A DNA stretch of 64,000 bases, taken from NCBI GenBank assembly GCA_964442495.1, contig CAYTZN010000003.1, positions 62,001 to 126,000 of the forward strand. Direction: 5' to 3'. The position numbers and the translations under genes are program-made. The DNA comes from CAYTZN01 sp964442495. Lineage in GTDB: Bacteria > Pseudomonadota > Gammaproteobacteria > Legionellales > Legionellaceae. Position 1 is the first letter of the stretch; every line of letters begins with the position of its first letter. The notes beneath the pieces were generated by a model. The model was not told where the DNA came from, searched no databases, and worked only from the letters and a program-made list of their open reading frames with translations. Positions 7,530 to 16,126 of the stretch are shown here, in pieces.

Positions 7530-10196
7530 TTATGGTTGCATCATAATTTTCGAAAATTCACCATCCTCTAGCTCTAGTAAAGGCGCGTCTTCAGAGGGCG
7601 GTAATGGTAAAGCAAAGAAAGTGTTAGATGCTTTAACGGAACTCATGTGTTGAGAGTTTCCTTTATTAATAACCTGATGAGGTTTATGGGTTCTAACCTC
7701 AGTGGCTATATTTTCTTTCAATTGCGCGAATAAACCTTGATAGGAATCAGCTGTCGTTAATGTTGTATTTTCCATGAAACGAAGGGTAAGTGTAATTTTT
7801 TGATAGCGAAGAGGGCTAAATAATTTAACAAAAAATCCCATTCCATGGTTTATTAACCAGGTGGAAAAAGAGCGTCTTGATAAATAAGCAAGGCATTTTG
7901 CGCGCATATCCTCGAGAGGTTGTTGAGGTTGCATGGTTGTTTTAGCGGAAACGGTGACAGTTGGCTCTGGCTCCGCAGCCGTCCATACTTTACATTCCGG
8001 CAATTGCATTTTTACAGCATCAAGACGTTTTTTATCGTCTTCGGTCAGTTCTTGCTCTAATGGTATTCTGCTTTCAGGAAATAGATAAGCTAGCTCGCTA
8101 GCTAAAACAACGGCAACAGGTGTGTTGTTTTGTTTGAAATACTGATCAAATAACTCTTTATTTTCTTTAGTGTCTGTCGCTACTAAGGATATATCTTTGC
8201 CAAGTATTAATGTTTTTCGTGAACGATACTCCTGTGTTTGAGCATCTGCAACGACAACACTTTCTTCATTCAAGCTAACAAATATAACTGGGAGATGTTG
8301 TTCGAGAAAATAGTCCTCTTCTTTATTAAATTGAGGAGGGGTGTAATCTTGTAGCGCTATTAGGTCAAGAAAAAGGGCTGCAAGATTTTCAAGTTTTTCA
8401 ATGTAATTAAGAATACTTTTTTTAACGGCCTTTGTGTTGTGATGTCTATTGAGGTCTTGGCCTATAAAATAATGCATCATAAAATTATAAGTCGAAAAAT
8501 CAGCTTGATTTTTGTAAAAATAACCCAATTGCGACTCTAAACCACTGGGTTTTTTGATGGGTGCATTAGGGCTGGCGATGCTAAATAACTGATACTGTGA
8601 TTCCATAACGCGCTCTCCTGAAGGAAGTGTTGCGTTTTCTGGAAGCTTTAGAAGATCGAGTACTTGATGCAAATTTTTCGGTGTAGGGTTTTGGTAGATA
8701 TTTTTTAAATCAATGGATTGGCTTTGTATTTTTTCACATAACGCTTTAGCAGAAAAAAAGGTATTAAAAAAATCCCAACAGCTATTTTTATCCATGAATT
8801 GGTTAGGTTCCAAGTGTTCGTCAACTATCATGTAAAGGTAAAAAAGACCAATAACCGATGACGATTCTTTTTTGAATGAGGAAACCTCAGGAAGAAGGCT
8901 TAAATCATGGCCATATTGTTTATGCCTCATGCCTAAAATGACAATGATATTTATATTTGAATAAAGCTCGTTGACTCCGTTAGTTAGGTATCTTTTAAGT
9001 AAAGTGCTTGTGTTCTCCTCTGAGCGGATATTTTTTTTACCTGCATAAGCTTTAAGAATATGATCAAGCGTGTAACACCGACGGCTTGGAGTTTTATGTG
9101 TATTGAGTAAACGCCCAAAGCATGTGCTTCCTGTGCTGGTGGCTAATGAGAATCCCCCTGCAGTAATTTCGCCACACATGGCTGTGATGTGGCGGTTTCG
9201 GATGTTTACTAGGGGCGAATCAATTTCGTTTCCGGCTCGTTGCAGAATGGGAAGCAACGCAGATGACGTGCCATGAATAAAGGGGTCGAATTTTACAGGA
9301 CCGAGATAAAGCGAGTATTCAGGGGGCGATTCTTTTGATAACTGTGATGTAAAATAAGCGTTTTTTTGCATGGACGCGACTATTGCTGCAAGAACATTGT
9401 TTGAATGCTCAAATTGAACTTTTTTTGCGCGCAAATAATCTTCAGATGTCCTGGGTAAGGCGAAGCGTTGGCTATTAGGACCTAAAACAGTGGTTTCTTC
9501 AAACAAGTCGCCTTGTTCTTTTAATAATTGATAAACCCCTTTAGCAAATTCAAATACCATGTATTCAAATTGAGCTTTATCGATTTGAATGGTTGATTTT
9601 ATAGCATTATGAGCATATCGATGATCAAAGTTGTTATATAGCCTCATGCTGTCAAAATAATTAGCAAGGGCTAATAGTGCGCGCAAATAATCAAACGCTT
9701 GAGCTTCTTCAAGCGTACATTTCTGCTCAAGAAGTTCTTTGATAAGTTCCGCCGCGTGATGTTTATTATCAATAATAGTGACTAGATGGGGTGAGCATTC
9801 TGTTGTGATTCCTAGTTCCTGAAGGGAGGTGAGGGTTTCTTTTGTGCTGTCATTTCCCCGATTGTTTTGCCCTTCATTTTGTTTGGCGATATCGTGGCAT
9901 AACCCTATGTATTGTAATTGTTCTAAGATGCAGGCTTCGTTGAGGTTGTATTTTGCTTCAAGTGTTTTGAAATGATCTTCTATTTTTGGAGCTATATCTT
10001 TTAACATATGATGTAAAATGGGTATGTAGACACATACTCTTGCGGCATGCATTGCACCATTAAATTCACGTTCAATATAGCCATTTTTCAAAAGGCTTTT
10101 GTTTTGTTCTTCGCCTTCAATAGGAAACGGTTTAAGATAATGTTTTTCGACTAAATGTTGTGCATTTTTGTAAAAATCGCTAGAAAAAAATGGCAT
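7530..10196 (-). CDS. Candidate Dot/Icm effector with SidE-type PDE (HD-like) N-terminal domain
   Basis: No full-length family is recognised for this 888-residue protein. The N-terminal ~200 residues carry an HD-type metal site pattern: H50-A-A-R, H101-D102-I-A-K-x-N-E-G, H146-H147 and a D182 segment (ANYFDSMR). This layout resembles the phosphodiesterase domain of the Legionella SidE family (SdeA), which removes or transfers phosphoribosyl-ubiquitin. At residues 308-312 is HGTSS, like the start of some ADP-ribosyltransferase folds, followed by a GEITAGGF segment; a second enzymatic domain is possible but unproven. The C-terminus is acidic and short (SEDAPLLELEDGEF), like Dot/Icm signals. The start ATG has an AGGGG site, and a strong promoter lies upstream. 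Translocation and activity are inference. Confidence 0.6.
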   Translation of the reverse strand: MPFFSSDFYKNAQHLVEKHYLKPFPIEGEEQNKSLLKNGYIEREFNGAMHAARVCVYIPILHHMLKDIAPKIEDHFKTLEAKYNLNEACILEQLQYIGLCHDIAKQNEGQNNRGNDSTKETLTSLQELGITTECSPHLVTIIDNKHHAAELIKELLEQKCTLEEAQAFDYLRALLALANYFDSMRLYNNFDHRYAHNAIKSTIQIDKAQFEYMVFEFAKGVYQLLKEQGDLFEETTVLGPNSQRFALPRTSEDYLRAKKVQFEHSNNVLAAIVASMQKNAYFTSQLSKESPPEYSLYLGPVKFDPFIHGTSSALLPILQRAGNEIDSPLVNIRNRHITAMCGEITAGGFSLATSTGSTCFGRLLNTHKTPSRRCYTLDHILKAYAGKKNIRSEENTSTLLKRYLTNGVNELYSNINIIVILGMRHKQYGHDLSLLPEVSSFKKESSSVIGLFYLYMIVDEHLEPNQFMDKNSCWDFFNTFFSAKALCEKIQSQSIDLKNIYQNPTPKNLHQVLDLLKLPENATLPSGERVMESQYQLFSIASPNAPIKKPSGLESQLGYFYKNQADFSTYNFMMHYFIGQDLNRHHNTKAVKKSILNYIEKLENLAALFLDLIALQDYTPPQFNKEEDYFLEQHLPVIFVSLNEESVVVADAQTQEYRSRKTLILGKDISLVATDTKENKELFDQYFKQNNTPVAVVLASELAYLFPESRIPLEQELTEDDKKRLDAVKMQLPECKVWTAAEPEPTVTVSAKTTMQPQQPLEDMRAKCLAYLSRRSFSTWLINHGMGFFVKLFSPLRYQKITLTLRFMENTTLTTADSYQGLFAQLKENIATEVRTHKPHQVINKGNSQHMSSVKASNTFFALPLPPSEDAPLLELEDGEFSKIMMQP

Positions 10197-10226
10197 TGAT
10201 GAAGCCCCTAAGGCAAAAAAATGACG

Positions 10227-10255
10227 ATTTTATGCGCACAAAGGTTGGTTGTCAA
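10227..10255 (-). promoter_or_regulatory. Sigma-70 promoter for the 7530-10196 gene
   Basis: Read on the minus strand, a perfect -35 TTGACA (10255-10250) is separated by exactly 17 bases from TAAAAT (10232-10227). The start codon at 10196 lies about 25 bases beyond the predicted transcription start. This is the best sigma-70 match seen in the window. Confidence 0.75.
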
Positions 10256-10346
10256 TCACTTAATGGGTTAACAGGAGTAGGGGCTAAATGGTAAAGATCG
10301 ATAGTTATTGTGATAAATAGGGCTTCTTTTCTTCATGATATGATCA

Positions 10347-11723
10347 TCAGCACTCAGGTATATTTACTGCTAATCCACCTAAGGACGTTTCTTTATAGAT
10401 GGTTTGCATGTCCATGCCAGTTTGTTTCATGGTTTTAATGACTTTATCTAAAGATATTTGATGTTGGCCATCGCCAATAAGTGCCATGCGTGAGGCATTA
10501 ACAGCTTTTACGGCGCCCATAGCATTGCGTTCTATGCAAGGAATTTGCACAAGCCCCATGACTGGGTCACATGTCATACCTAGGTGGTGCTCCATAGCAA
10601 TTTCAGCAGCATTTTCAATTTGCTCTGTGGTTCCGCCTAAAACAGCTGTTAAACCTGCTGCAGCCATTGAAGAAGCCACGCCGACCTCACCTTGGCATCC
10701 TACTTCAGCACCTGAAATTGACGCGCCCTTTTTATATAAAATACCAATGGCGGCAGCTGTTAGAAAATAAACGTAGAGATCTTCATTTTGCATTTTTTCA
10801 TGGGCATCTTGGCAATATTTGAACACGGCAGGGATGATGCCTGCTGCCCCATTGGTTGGAGCAGTGACGATTCGACCACCTGCCGCGTTTTCTTCGTTAA
10901 CGGCCATTGCATAAAGGTTTAAGCGGTTCATGATGTCAGAGCGCTCATAAATGCTAGGGATGCCCTTATTTTCATTGATTTTATTATATAAATCCGGTGC
11001 CCGCCGCTTGAGTTTTAAACCACCAGGCAGCACGCCTGGGTGGTGGCAGCCTGCATCAATGCACGCTGTCATGACGTTTGCAATGGCTTGGATGCCTTCA
11101 TGAATATCACGTTCATTTCGCCATGTGAGTTCATTGGCCATCATGATGTCAGCAATAGAGCAGTGATTAGAATTGCAGTGGTGCAATAATTCTGCGGCTG
11201 TACTGAACGGGTAGGGAAGTGGGTGGTGCTCATCGTTGGCGTCATCAAATGCTTCATCAGTGGTTATAAACCCACCACCGATAGAGTAGTAAATTTTAAC
11301 CAATAAAGGGGCGTTTGTTTCATTGTAAGCTATGAAGCGCATGCCATTGGTGTGTTTAGGCAGTAGCTCTTTCTGTAAAAAAATAAAGTCGTCGGACTCA
11401 TGAAAAGCGATAGTTTTTTTGCCGCCTAGCAGTAGCGTTTGGTCGGCAAGAATTTTTTGCATTCGGGGTATCATGGTTTCTGGAATGACGGTTTCAGGCT
11501 CTTTCCCTTCTAACCCATTTAAAATGGCTTTATCTGTACCATGCCCTTTCCCGGTTAAGGCTAATGAACCATAGAGCTCAACTTTGACTCGGGCAGTTTT
11601 CTCAAATAGATGCAGTATTTCTAATTGTTGTAGAAATGCATTTGCAGCCAACATTGGTCCCACAGTGTGTGAGCTTGATGGCCCAATACCAATAGAGAAT
11701 AAATCAAAAAAGCTAATGCTCAT
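10347..11723 (-). CDS. sdaA: L-serine dehydratase, iron-sulfur type
   Basis: This one-chain bacterial L-serine dehydratase deaminates serine to pyruvate with a [4Fe-4S] cluster. The protein begins SISFFDLFSIGIGPSSSHTVGPM, the beta-domain signature. The alpha domain contains APTNGAAGIIPAV, GCQGEVGVASSMAAAGL, and CDPVMGLVQIPCIERN with the conserved cysteines. The open frame extends eight codons upstream to a TTG at 11747, but family alignment favours the ATG at 11723, giving 458 residues. Serine is a major carbon source for Legionella, which fits. The gene may be transcribed separately from phhB, which lies 140 bases upstream in the same direction. Confidence 0.94.
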   Translation of the reverse strand: MSISFFDLFSIGIGPSSSHTVGPMLAANAFLQQLEILHLFEKTARVKVELYGSLALTGKGHGTDKAILNGLEGKEPETVIPETMIPRMQKILADQTLLLGGKKTIAFHESDDFIFLQKELLPKHTNGMRFIAYNETNAPLLVKIYYSIGGGFITTDEAFDDANDEHHPLPYPFSTAAELLHHCNSNHCSIADIMMANELTWRNERDIHEGIQAIANVMTACIDAGCHHPGVLPGGLKLKRRAPDLYNKINENKGIPSIYERSDIMNRLNLYAMAVNEENAAGGRIVTAPTNGAAGIIPAVFKYCQDAHEKMQNEDLYVYFLTAAAIGILYKKGASISGAEVGCQGEVGVASSMAAAGLTAVLGGTTEQIENAAEIAMEHHLGMTCDPVMGLVQIPCIERNAMGAVKAVNASRMALIGDGQHQISLDKVIKTMKQTGMDMQTIYKETSLGGLAVNIPEC

Positions 11724-11865
11724 AAATTTCCATTTAAATAATGTCAATATTGGTGCTATTAAGTTAATTTTAGCACACTGTCATCGACAGTGGCATGAGG
11801 TTTAAAGCCTCAAAAGCACACAAGGTGATGATTTTAAAACAGGCGCTTAGAATAAGGCAATGAGC

Positions 11866-12207
11866 CTAGAGGGTCAATAAATTGTCTGTTTTGGCAGCAC
11901 AAATAAAATCATTATGCGAAAGGCCATTTAGGGCATGTGTCATAAAGCTTACATGGCAATAATTGTAACCAATTTCAAGATCGGGATGGTGATTTTCGAG
12001 ATTGGCTATCCATGCTAATGCGTTAACAAAGGCCATGGTTTCATAAAAATTTTTAAAGGCGAATGATTTTTTAAGCATGCGATTATCGTTAGAAACATCC
12101 CAGCCTTTTGCTAATTGGGACATTAAATGGTGCACTTGGTCGGCCGTGAGTGGGGCACCAATGCCTTCACAGGACTCACAGTGGCGGCTGCTTAAATCAC
12201 TTTTCAT
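11866..12207 (-). CDS. phhB: Pterin-4a-carbinolamine dehydratase
   Basis: This enzyme dehydrates 4a-hydroxytetrahydrobiopterin and so recycles the pterin cofactor of phenylalanine hydroxylase. The 113-residue protein holds the family core: FKNFYETMAFVNALAWIA, then ENHHPDLEIGYNYCHVSF, where the paired histidines and the later histidine form the active site, then GLSHNDFICA. It overlaps the end of hisC by 11 bases, so the two are probably co-transcribed. An aromatic amino acid link is plausible because HisC-like enzymes often also transaminate aromatic keto acids. Confidence 0.94.
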   Translation of the reverse strand: MKSDLSSRHCESCEGIGAPLTADQVHHLMSQLAKGWDVSNDNRMLKKSFAFKNFYETMAFVNALAWIANLENHHPDLEIGYNYCHVSFMTHALNGLSHNDFICAAKTDNLLTL

Positions 12208-13321
12208 GGTAGAGTTCCTTTAATGTGTCAAGAAAACGCAAGTTTTGTTGCGGCGTTCCAATGGTTACTCGTAAAAAATTACCTAGCCCGTAGGGATGCA
12301 AAGGCCGCACAATTATCCCATGTTGTTGTAATGCTTCATAGAGGGAAGTTGCATCTCTTTTGCAGTCAAAGGTTATAAAATTAGCTGTTGTTGGTAAAGA
12401 GGTAATTTCCTGAGCATGCAAGCCCTGTTGTAGTTGTTTTAAGCCCTCCCTGTTGTTTTCAATGGTATGTTTTAAAAAATGTTCATCGTCCATTGCAGCG
12501 CTTGCGGCCACCAAGGCTGCATCATTGACGGTAAAAGGAGGCAGTGCGCGGTTTAAGATGTTAGACACAGGTAGACTACTAATGGCATAACCTAAACGCA
12601 ATCCTGCTAAACCATACGCTTTAGAGAAGGTGCGCATAATAACAAGATTAGGGTAATGTGATAAATACTCCATGGCAGAGGGTGTGTCGTTACCAAACTC
12701 ATAATAGGCCTCATCAATCACCAACAGCGTTGCCTCAGGAATATGGTCTAAAAGACGTTTAATATTTTCCTTAGAAACAGGAAGTCCTGTTGGATTGTTG
12801 GGGTTTGCTATAAAAATCAGCGCGGTTTTATCACTACAGGCTGCAATCATGGCCTCGATATCAATACACCAATTCGGTAGAGTGGGCGTGACTATGACAG
12901 GAATGCCCAATGTTTTAGCATGTATACCATAGGCAATAAAGGCGTACTCATGTGTTAATACGTGCTTACCGCAATGCAAAGCAAAGGCGGTTTGTAATAG
13001 AGGTATCAATGCATCCGATCCATTTCCAAGGGTTAACTTATCTGCATCAATGTTAAGCTTTTGCGCGAGTTTTTTTCGAAAGGGGTGGTGTGCCCCGGTT
13101 ACGTAGGTTGCAATTTGATGATTGCTGATATTTGCCAATGCTTGGATAACTAGGGGGCTGCATCCCCATGGATTTTCATTGCTTGCAAGCTTAATGATGT
13201 TGGTTAACCCTTGCTCTTCAGCTAACGCATGAGCTGACTTACCCGGGATATATGGTTCTAAGGAGCGAATTCCTTCATGGGGGAGTAGATAATAATCACA
13301 AGGCATTTTCGCTCCATGCAT
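12197..13321 (-). CDS. hisC: Histidinol-phosphate aminotransferase (HisC family)
   Basis: This is a PLP-dependent fold-I aminotransferase of 374 residues. Motifs in order are GIRSLEPYIPGKSAHALAE, KLASNENPWG, FIANPNNPTG, the PLP-contacting DEAYYEFG, and RTFSKAYGLAGLRLGYA containing the Schiff-base lysine. The start could be ATG 13321 or the in-frame ATG at 13306. No other his gene is nearby; linkage to phhB suggests that this paralogue may act on aromatic substrates, but the sequence cannot settle that. It is divergent from the broken gene at 13419. Confidence 0.9.
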   Translation of the reverse strand: MHGAKMPCDYYLLPHEGIRSLEPYIPGKSAHALAEEQGLTNIIKLASNENPWGCSPLVIQALANISNHQIATYVTGAHHPFRKKLAQKLNIDADKLTLGNGSDALIPLLQTAFALHCGKHVLTHEYAFIAYGIHAKTLGIPVIVTPTLPNWCIDIEAMIAACSDKTALIFIANPNNPTGLPVSKENIKRLLDHIPEATLLVIDEAYYEFGNDTPSAMEYLSHYPNLVIMRTFSKAYGLAGLRLGYAISSLPVSNILNRALPPFTVNDAALVAASAAMDDEHFLKHTIENNREGLKQLQQGLHAQEITSLPTTANFITFDCKRDATSLYEALQQHGIIVRPLHPYGLGNFLRVTIGTPQQNLRFLDTLKELYHEK

Positions 13322-13418
13322 TTTATGTTAAAAATATATTATCTAATTCAGGTTGAAATGAGAATGCCTCACCACTGATTAAAAAAATGTTTAATATTTA
13401 AATCGAAGGAAAATAAAC

Positions 13419-14585
13419 ATGCCAGGACCTTAGATTATTAATGCCGAGAATTTACAAGCCATTTTAAAACTAAAGGATGAGCAGGCATCGTTCAAGGGGG
13501 TTAAAAAGAAGCTTTTTCCCCAATGTTTGAGTGATATTTTAGGATGGGTTGATAGTGAGGCCCCAACTGTTGAACACATTTGGGACGTTTCTGAGCTTTA
13601 TTTACATCATAATTTATTAAGGCGTCTATTTACACCAGGGCTGTGCTCTTTTAAGCACTCACCGTTGGCTCGAGGGCTTTTGATATTGCACTCTGTAAAT
13701 TTGTTAAGCGGCGAGGTGAGACGTACAAATTTTGAAGCTTTATTACAGCATGCAGAATTAGGGTTGTTGACGTCAATTTTAGAAATGATCAAGTCTAGTG
13801 GCTTGCTTAAAAAAAACAATGCACAGGATATTTTTAGTAAATTACTAAAGCACAAGAAGTTAGACAACCTTGTGCTATCTGTTCGGTCATTTTATTTCTC
13901 TGGTATTTTGAAACAACATCAGGGAACTAAGTATTTAATGGCACTACTAGAGCATCAATTTCCAACAAGTATATGTCTTGCTATTTCAAATTTAAAAAAA
14001 GAGGGGTTGTTAAAGGGGGGAATGGGTGTTGCTAATTATCAATCCTTGATGGAGTATCAATGGCCGAATGATGTTGCGACATGCTTCATAGCGCTGCACC
14101 ATGCAGGGTTATTACAAAGTGAGAAAGATAATTGTTATCGGGATGCTCTTAAAACATTTAAGCTTCAAGATTCTTATATTAAAAATATGGGGGTGGTTTT
14201 GACGGTTCTTCAACGAGAAGGCTTATTAACCCATACAACGGCGATGAGCATATTAGACAATGATGTCCATATCTTGCTTTGTGATAAGGCAGAATTTATT
14301 TGGTCTGATCCTCAACGACGGTTTACGATGGAGCAACTTGATACTGTTTTTAAAATTGCAAAACATTACAAAAATTCTCCTACCGATGGCATAGGGGCTC
14401 TTTGGACGTTTATTAGATCTGGAGATGTTTGTCTAAAGCCCATTCAAGAGGTCACTTCTCCTCAAAAAACGGATGTTGATGCATCTTCAACACCGTTTCC
14501 ATTTTTTACCGCCAAGAAGTTGAGTAAAAATAAAATCAGTAGCAATGATGTAGAGCAAAGAATATCTTACACAACACAAGTGTAG
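13419..14585 (+). pseudogene. Interrupted helical-protein gene (in-frame amber at codon 5), possible former effector
   Basis: An ATG at 13419 has a strong ribosome binding site (AAGGA, 8-base spacing) and starts M-P-G-P, but codon 5 is TAG (13431-13433). The same frame then stays open for 383 codons through NAENLQAILKLKDEQASF to the stop at 14585. A downstream TTG at 13527 opens a 352-residue frame but has no good ribosome binding site, so the frame looks like one gene of about 388 codons with a nonsense change near its start. The product would be leucine-rich and helical, with repeated patterns such as MIKSSGLLKKN, LKKEGLLKGG and LQREGLLTHT, and a basic C-terminal region. No family is recognised. 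It could still be expressed by re-initiation or suppression. Confidence 0.6.
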
Positions 14586-14668
14586 CCACTTCACCTAATA
14601 TTTATAGGGACACTTAAGGTGGCGCTACAATAAGCATAACCCGGTCCAACCTGGAAATGGAAAATACT

Positions 14669-14863
14669 ATGAATCAGGGATTTTCACTGATTGAAGTGCT
14701 GCTGTCGCTCTTTTTGGTGACAAGTATTTCATTGGCATTGCTTAAACAGCAGTGGCATGTGCATCAATTGTTTCATCAAATGCACGTGCAGGCCAATATC
14801 GCATTGCAATTGGATAACACGTTAGAGCGCCATATGGCTTTTTCTCCTTTAGGAGTTGAGTAA
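14669..14863 (+). CDS. Type IV prepilin-like minor pilin (PilV/PulG-like)
   Basis: This is a small pseudopilin of 64 residues starting MNQGFSLIEVLLSLFLV, with the prepilin peptidase site G-FSLIE and the +5 glutamate followed by a hydrophobic helix. The ATG at 14669 is preferred over 14657 because GGA precedes it at 7 bases. The protein is unusually short after the helix, so it is a minimal minor pilin. It starts a run of three closely packed genes with similar N-terminal membrane anchors, likely the initiation complex for a type IV or competence pilus. Confidence 0.8.
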   Translation: MNQGFSLIEVLLSLFLVTSISLALLKQQWHVHQLFHQMHVQANIALQLDNTLERHMAFSPLGVE

Positions 14864-14864
14864 T

Positions 14865-15608
14865 ATGAGATCGCAGCGTGGAATAGGATTGCCAGAACTG
14901 TTAATAGCTTTATTAATATCCAGTGTCATGATGGTGGTTTTGATCCACCAATATTTAAACATGAAGCGGCAATACCTGTACCTTCAAGCAGCGTTAAATG
15001 ATGACATTGATCTACGGTTGGTCACTGAATTGATAAGGGATAGTGTTCGAAAAGCAGGTTTTACACCGTGTTTGGGCATCAATCATCTTACTACGGTTGA
15101 TAGGCGGCGTATCTCTAAACCGCTTGTGGCTATTGAGGTTGGCTTAGAAAAAAACGCAACATTGCGCATTAATCGTATGAGTGAAACATTCGATACAGTA
15201 TTAAAAAAAACTAATGACAACCACTTGGTCATCACACGTCGAGAGCCTTTGAGGGCTACAGAATCTATTTTAATAGCGGATTGTTATCATGCGGAAGTGC
15301 AGCGCATTCATCAGGTAAAATATTCTGCAGAGGGGCAGGTTATAGACCTTACAAAGCCTCTGGCATTTACTTACCATGAACCCATTTATGTGGGGAAATG
15401 GTTAGAAGAAACCTATTCTATCCAGTCTTTTCATCAGCGCCAGGGCAGCTTGTTTTATCGATTACAGCACAATGAAGAACTTACATCGGCAGTTCATAAT
15501 TTTGCAGCTTTTTTAAAGCAATACAATGGCGGCAGGTTATTGACCCTTATTTTTGTATTGGATAAAGACCAAAAGCTAGCATTAGACACCATGTTGCGTA
15601 TGCCATGA
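14865..15608 (+). CDS. Type IV minor pilin, PilW-like
   Basis: The protein is a prepilin-like protein of 247 residues. The N-terminus MRSQRGIGLPELLIALLISSVMM has the G-x-x-x-x-E pattern (processing after RG, Glu at +5) and a long hydrophobic helix. The rest is a soluble domain with cysteines, similar in plan to PilW. ATG 14865 is chosen over an upstream TTG because TAGGAG lies 10 bases before it; it begins one base after the previous stop (14861-14863). The stop overlaps the next gene by 4 bases. Confidence 0.8.
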   Translation: MRSQRGIGLPELLIALLISSVMMVVLIHQYLNMKRQYLYLQAALNDDIDLRLVTELIRDSVRKAGFTPCLGINHLTTVDRRRISKPLVAIEVGLEKNATLRINRMSETFDTVLKKTNDNHLVITRREPLRATESILIADCYHAEVQRIHQVKYSAEGQVIDLTKPLAFTYHEPIYVGKWLEETYSIQSFHQRQGSLFYRLQHNEELTSAVHNFAAFLKQYNGGRLLTLIFVLDKDQKLALDTMLRMP

Positions 15609-16126
15609 GAGACTCGTCCAAAGGCATGATATTGTTCTCGACTATTGGCATGATGATAGTTTTAACCCTTTTTGTTTTGTCACTTTTGCAAGTAGTCTTT
15701 TTGCACATTAAAGTCAGTCAACAGGTTGCTATAAAGCATAATAGGCTTCATCAATTGGAGTCGGTTGCTCATAAAATGATGCTTGCAAAAAATGTGGATG
15801 ATGACTGCTACTTGACAGGCGTTGATCCTAACCAAATGGTCGATATGTTATTGCAGCATAGGGGCTGTGTTTTTGAAGACAATCATCATGAGTATTTTTA
15901 TTTGTTTGATGATTTAGGTCTTTACCCTTGTTTAACTATACAAGAAGGTAAAATCTTATATAGCAGTCATCATTGGTTTATCACCATAGCCACAGCTGAA
16001 GCTAAAGTCTCCTCCGAGATCCTTCAGCTGCGTGTTGCTAAACCCTCTAGTATATTAACTTGTGAATACCCAGACGCATCTAGGCGAATCAATGCAGGGG
16101 TTATCAGCTGGCGTTATTTATCGTAA
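15605..16126 (+). CDS. PilX-like minor pilus-assembly protein
   Basis: The 173-residue protein has a single N-terminal membrane helix (about residues 8-32, GMILFSTIGMMIVLTLFVLSL) without a clear +5 glutamate site. This resembles PilX or ComGG-type minor pilus proteins that follow PilW. A soluble region with several cysteines follows. It overlaps the preceding gene by 4 bases and the convergent gene on the other strand by 13 bases at its 3' end. No PilY1 or pilE gene is present, so this is a reduced minor-pilin operon. Confidence 0.65.
   Translation: MRDSSKGMILFSTIGMMIVLTLFVLSLLQVVFLHIKVSQQVAIKHNRLHQLESVAHKMMLAKNVDDDCYLTGVDPNQMVDMLLQHRGCVFEDNHHEYFYLFDDLGLYPCLTIQEGKILYSSHHWFITIATAEAKVSSEILQLRVAKPSSILTCEYPDASRRINAGVISWRYLS

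Noticed and set aside
13379..13395. TTAAA/TTAAT pair before the broken gene as a PmrA box
   Set aside because: The half-sites are 12 bases apart and no -10 follows at the right distance; only one half matches well.
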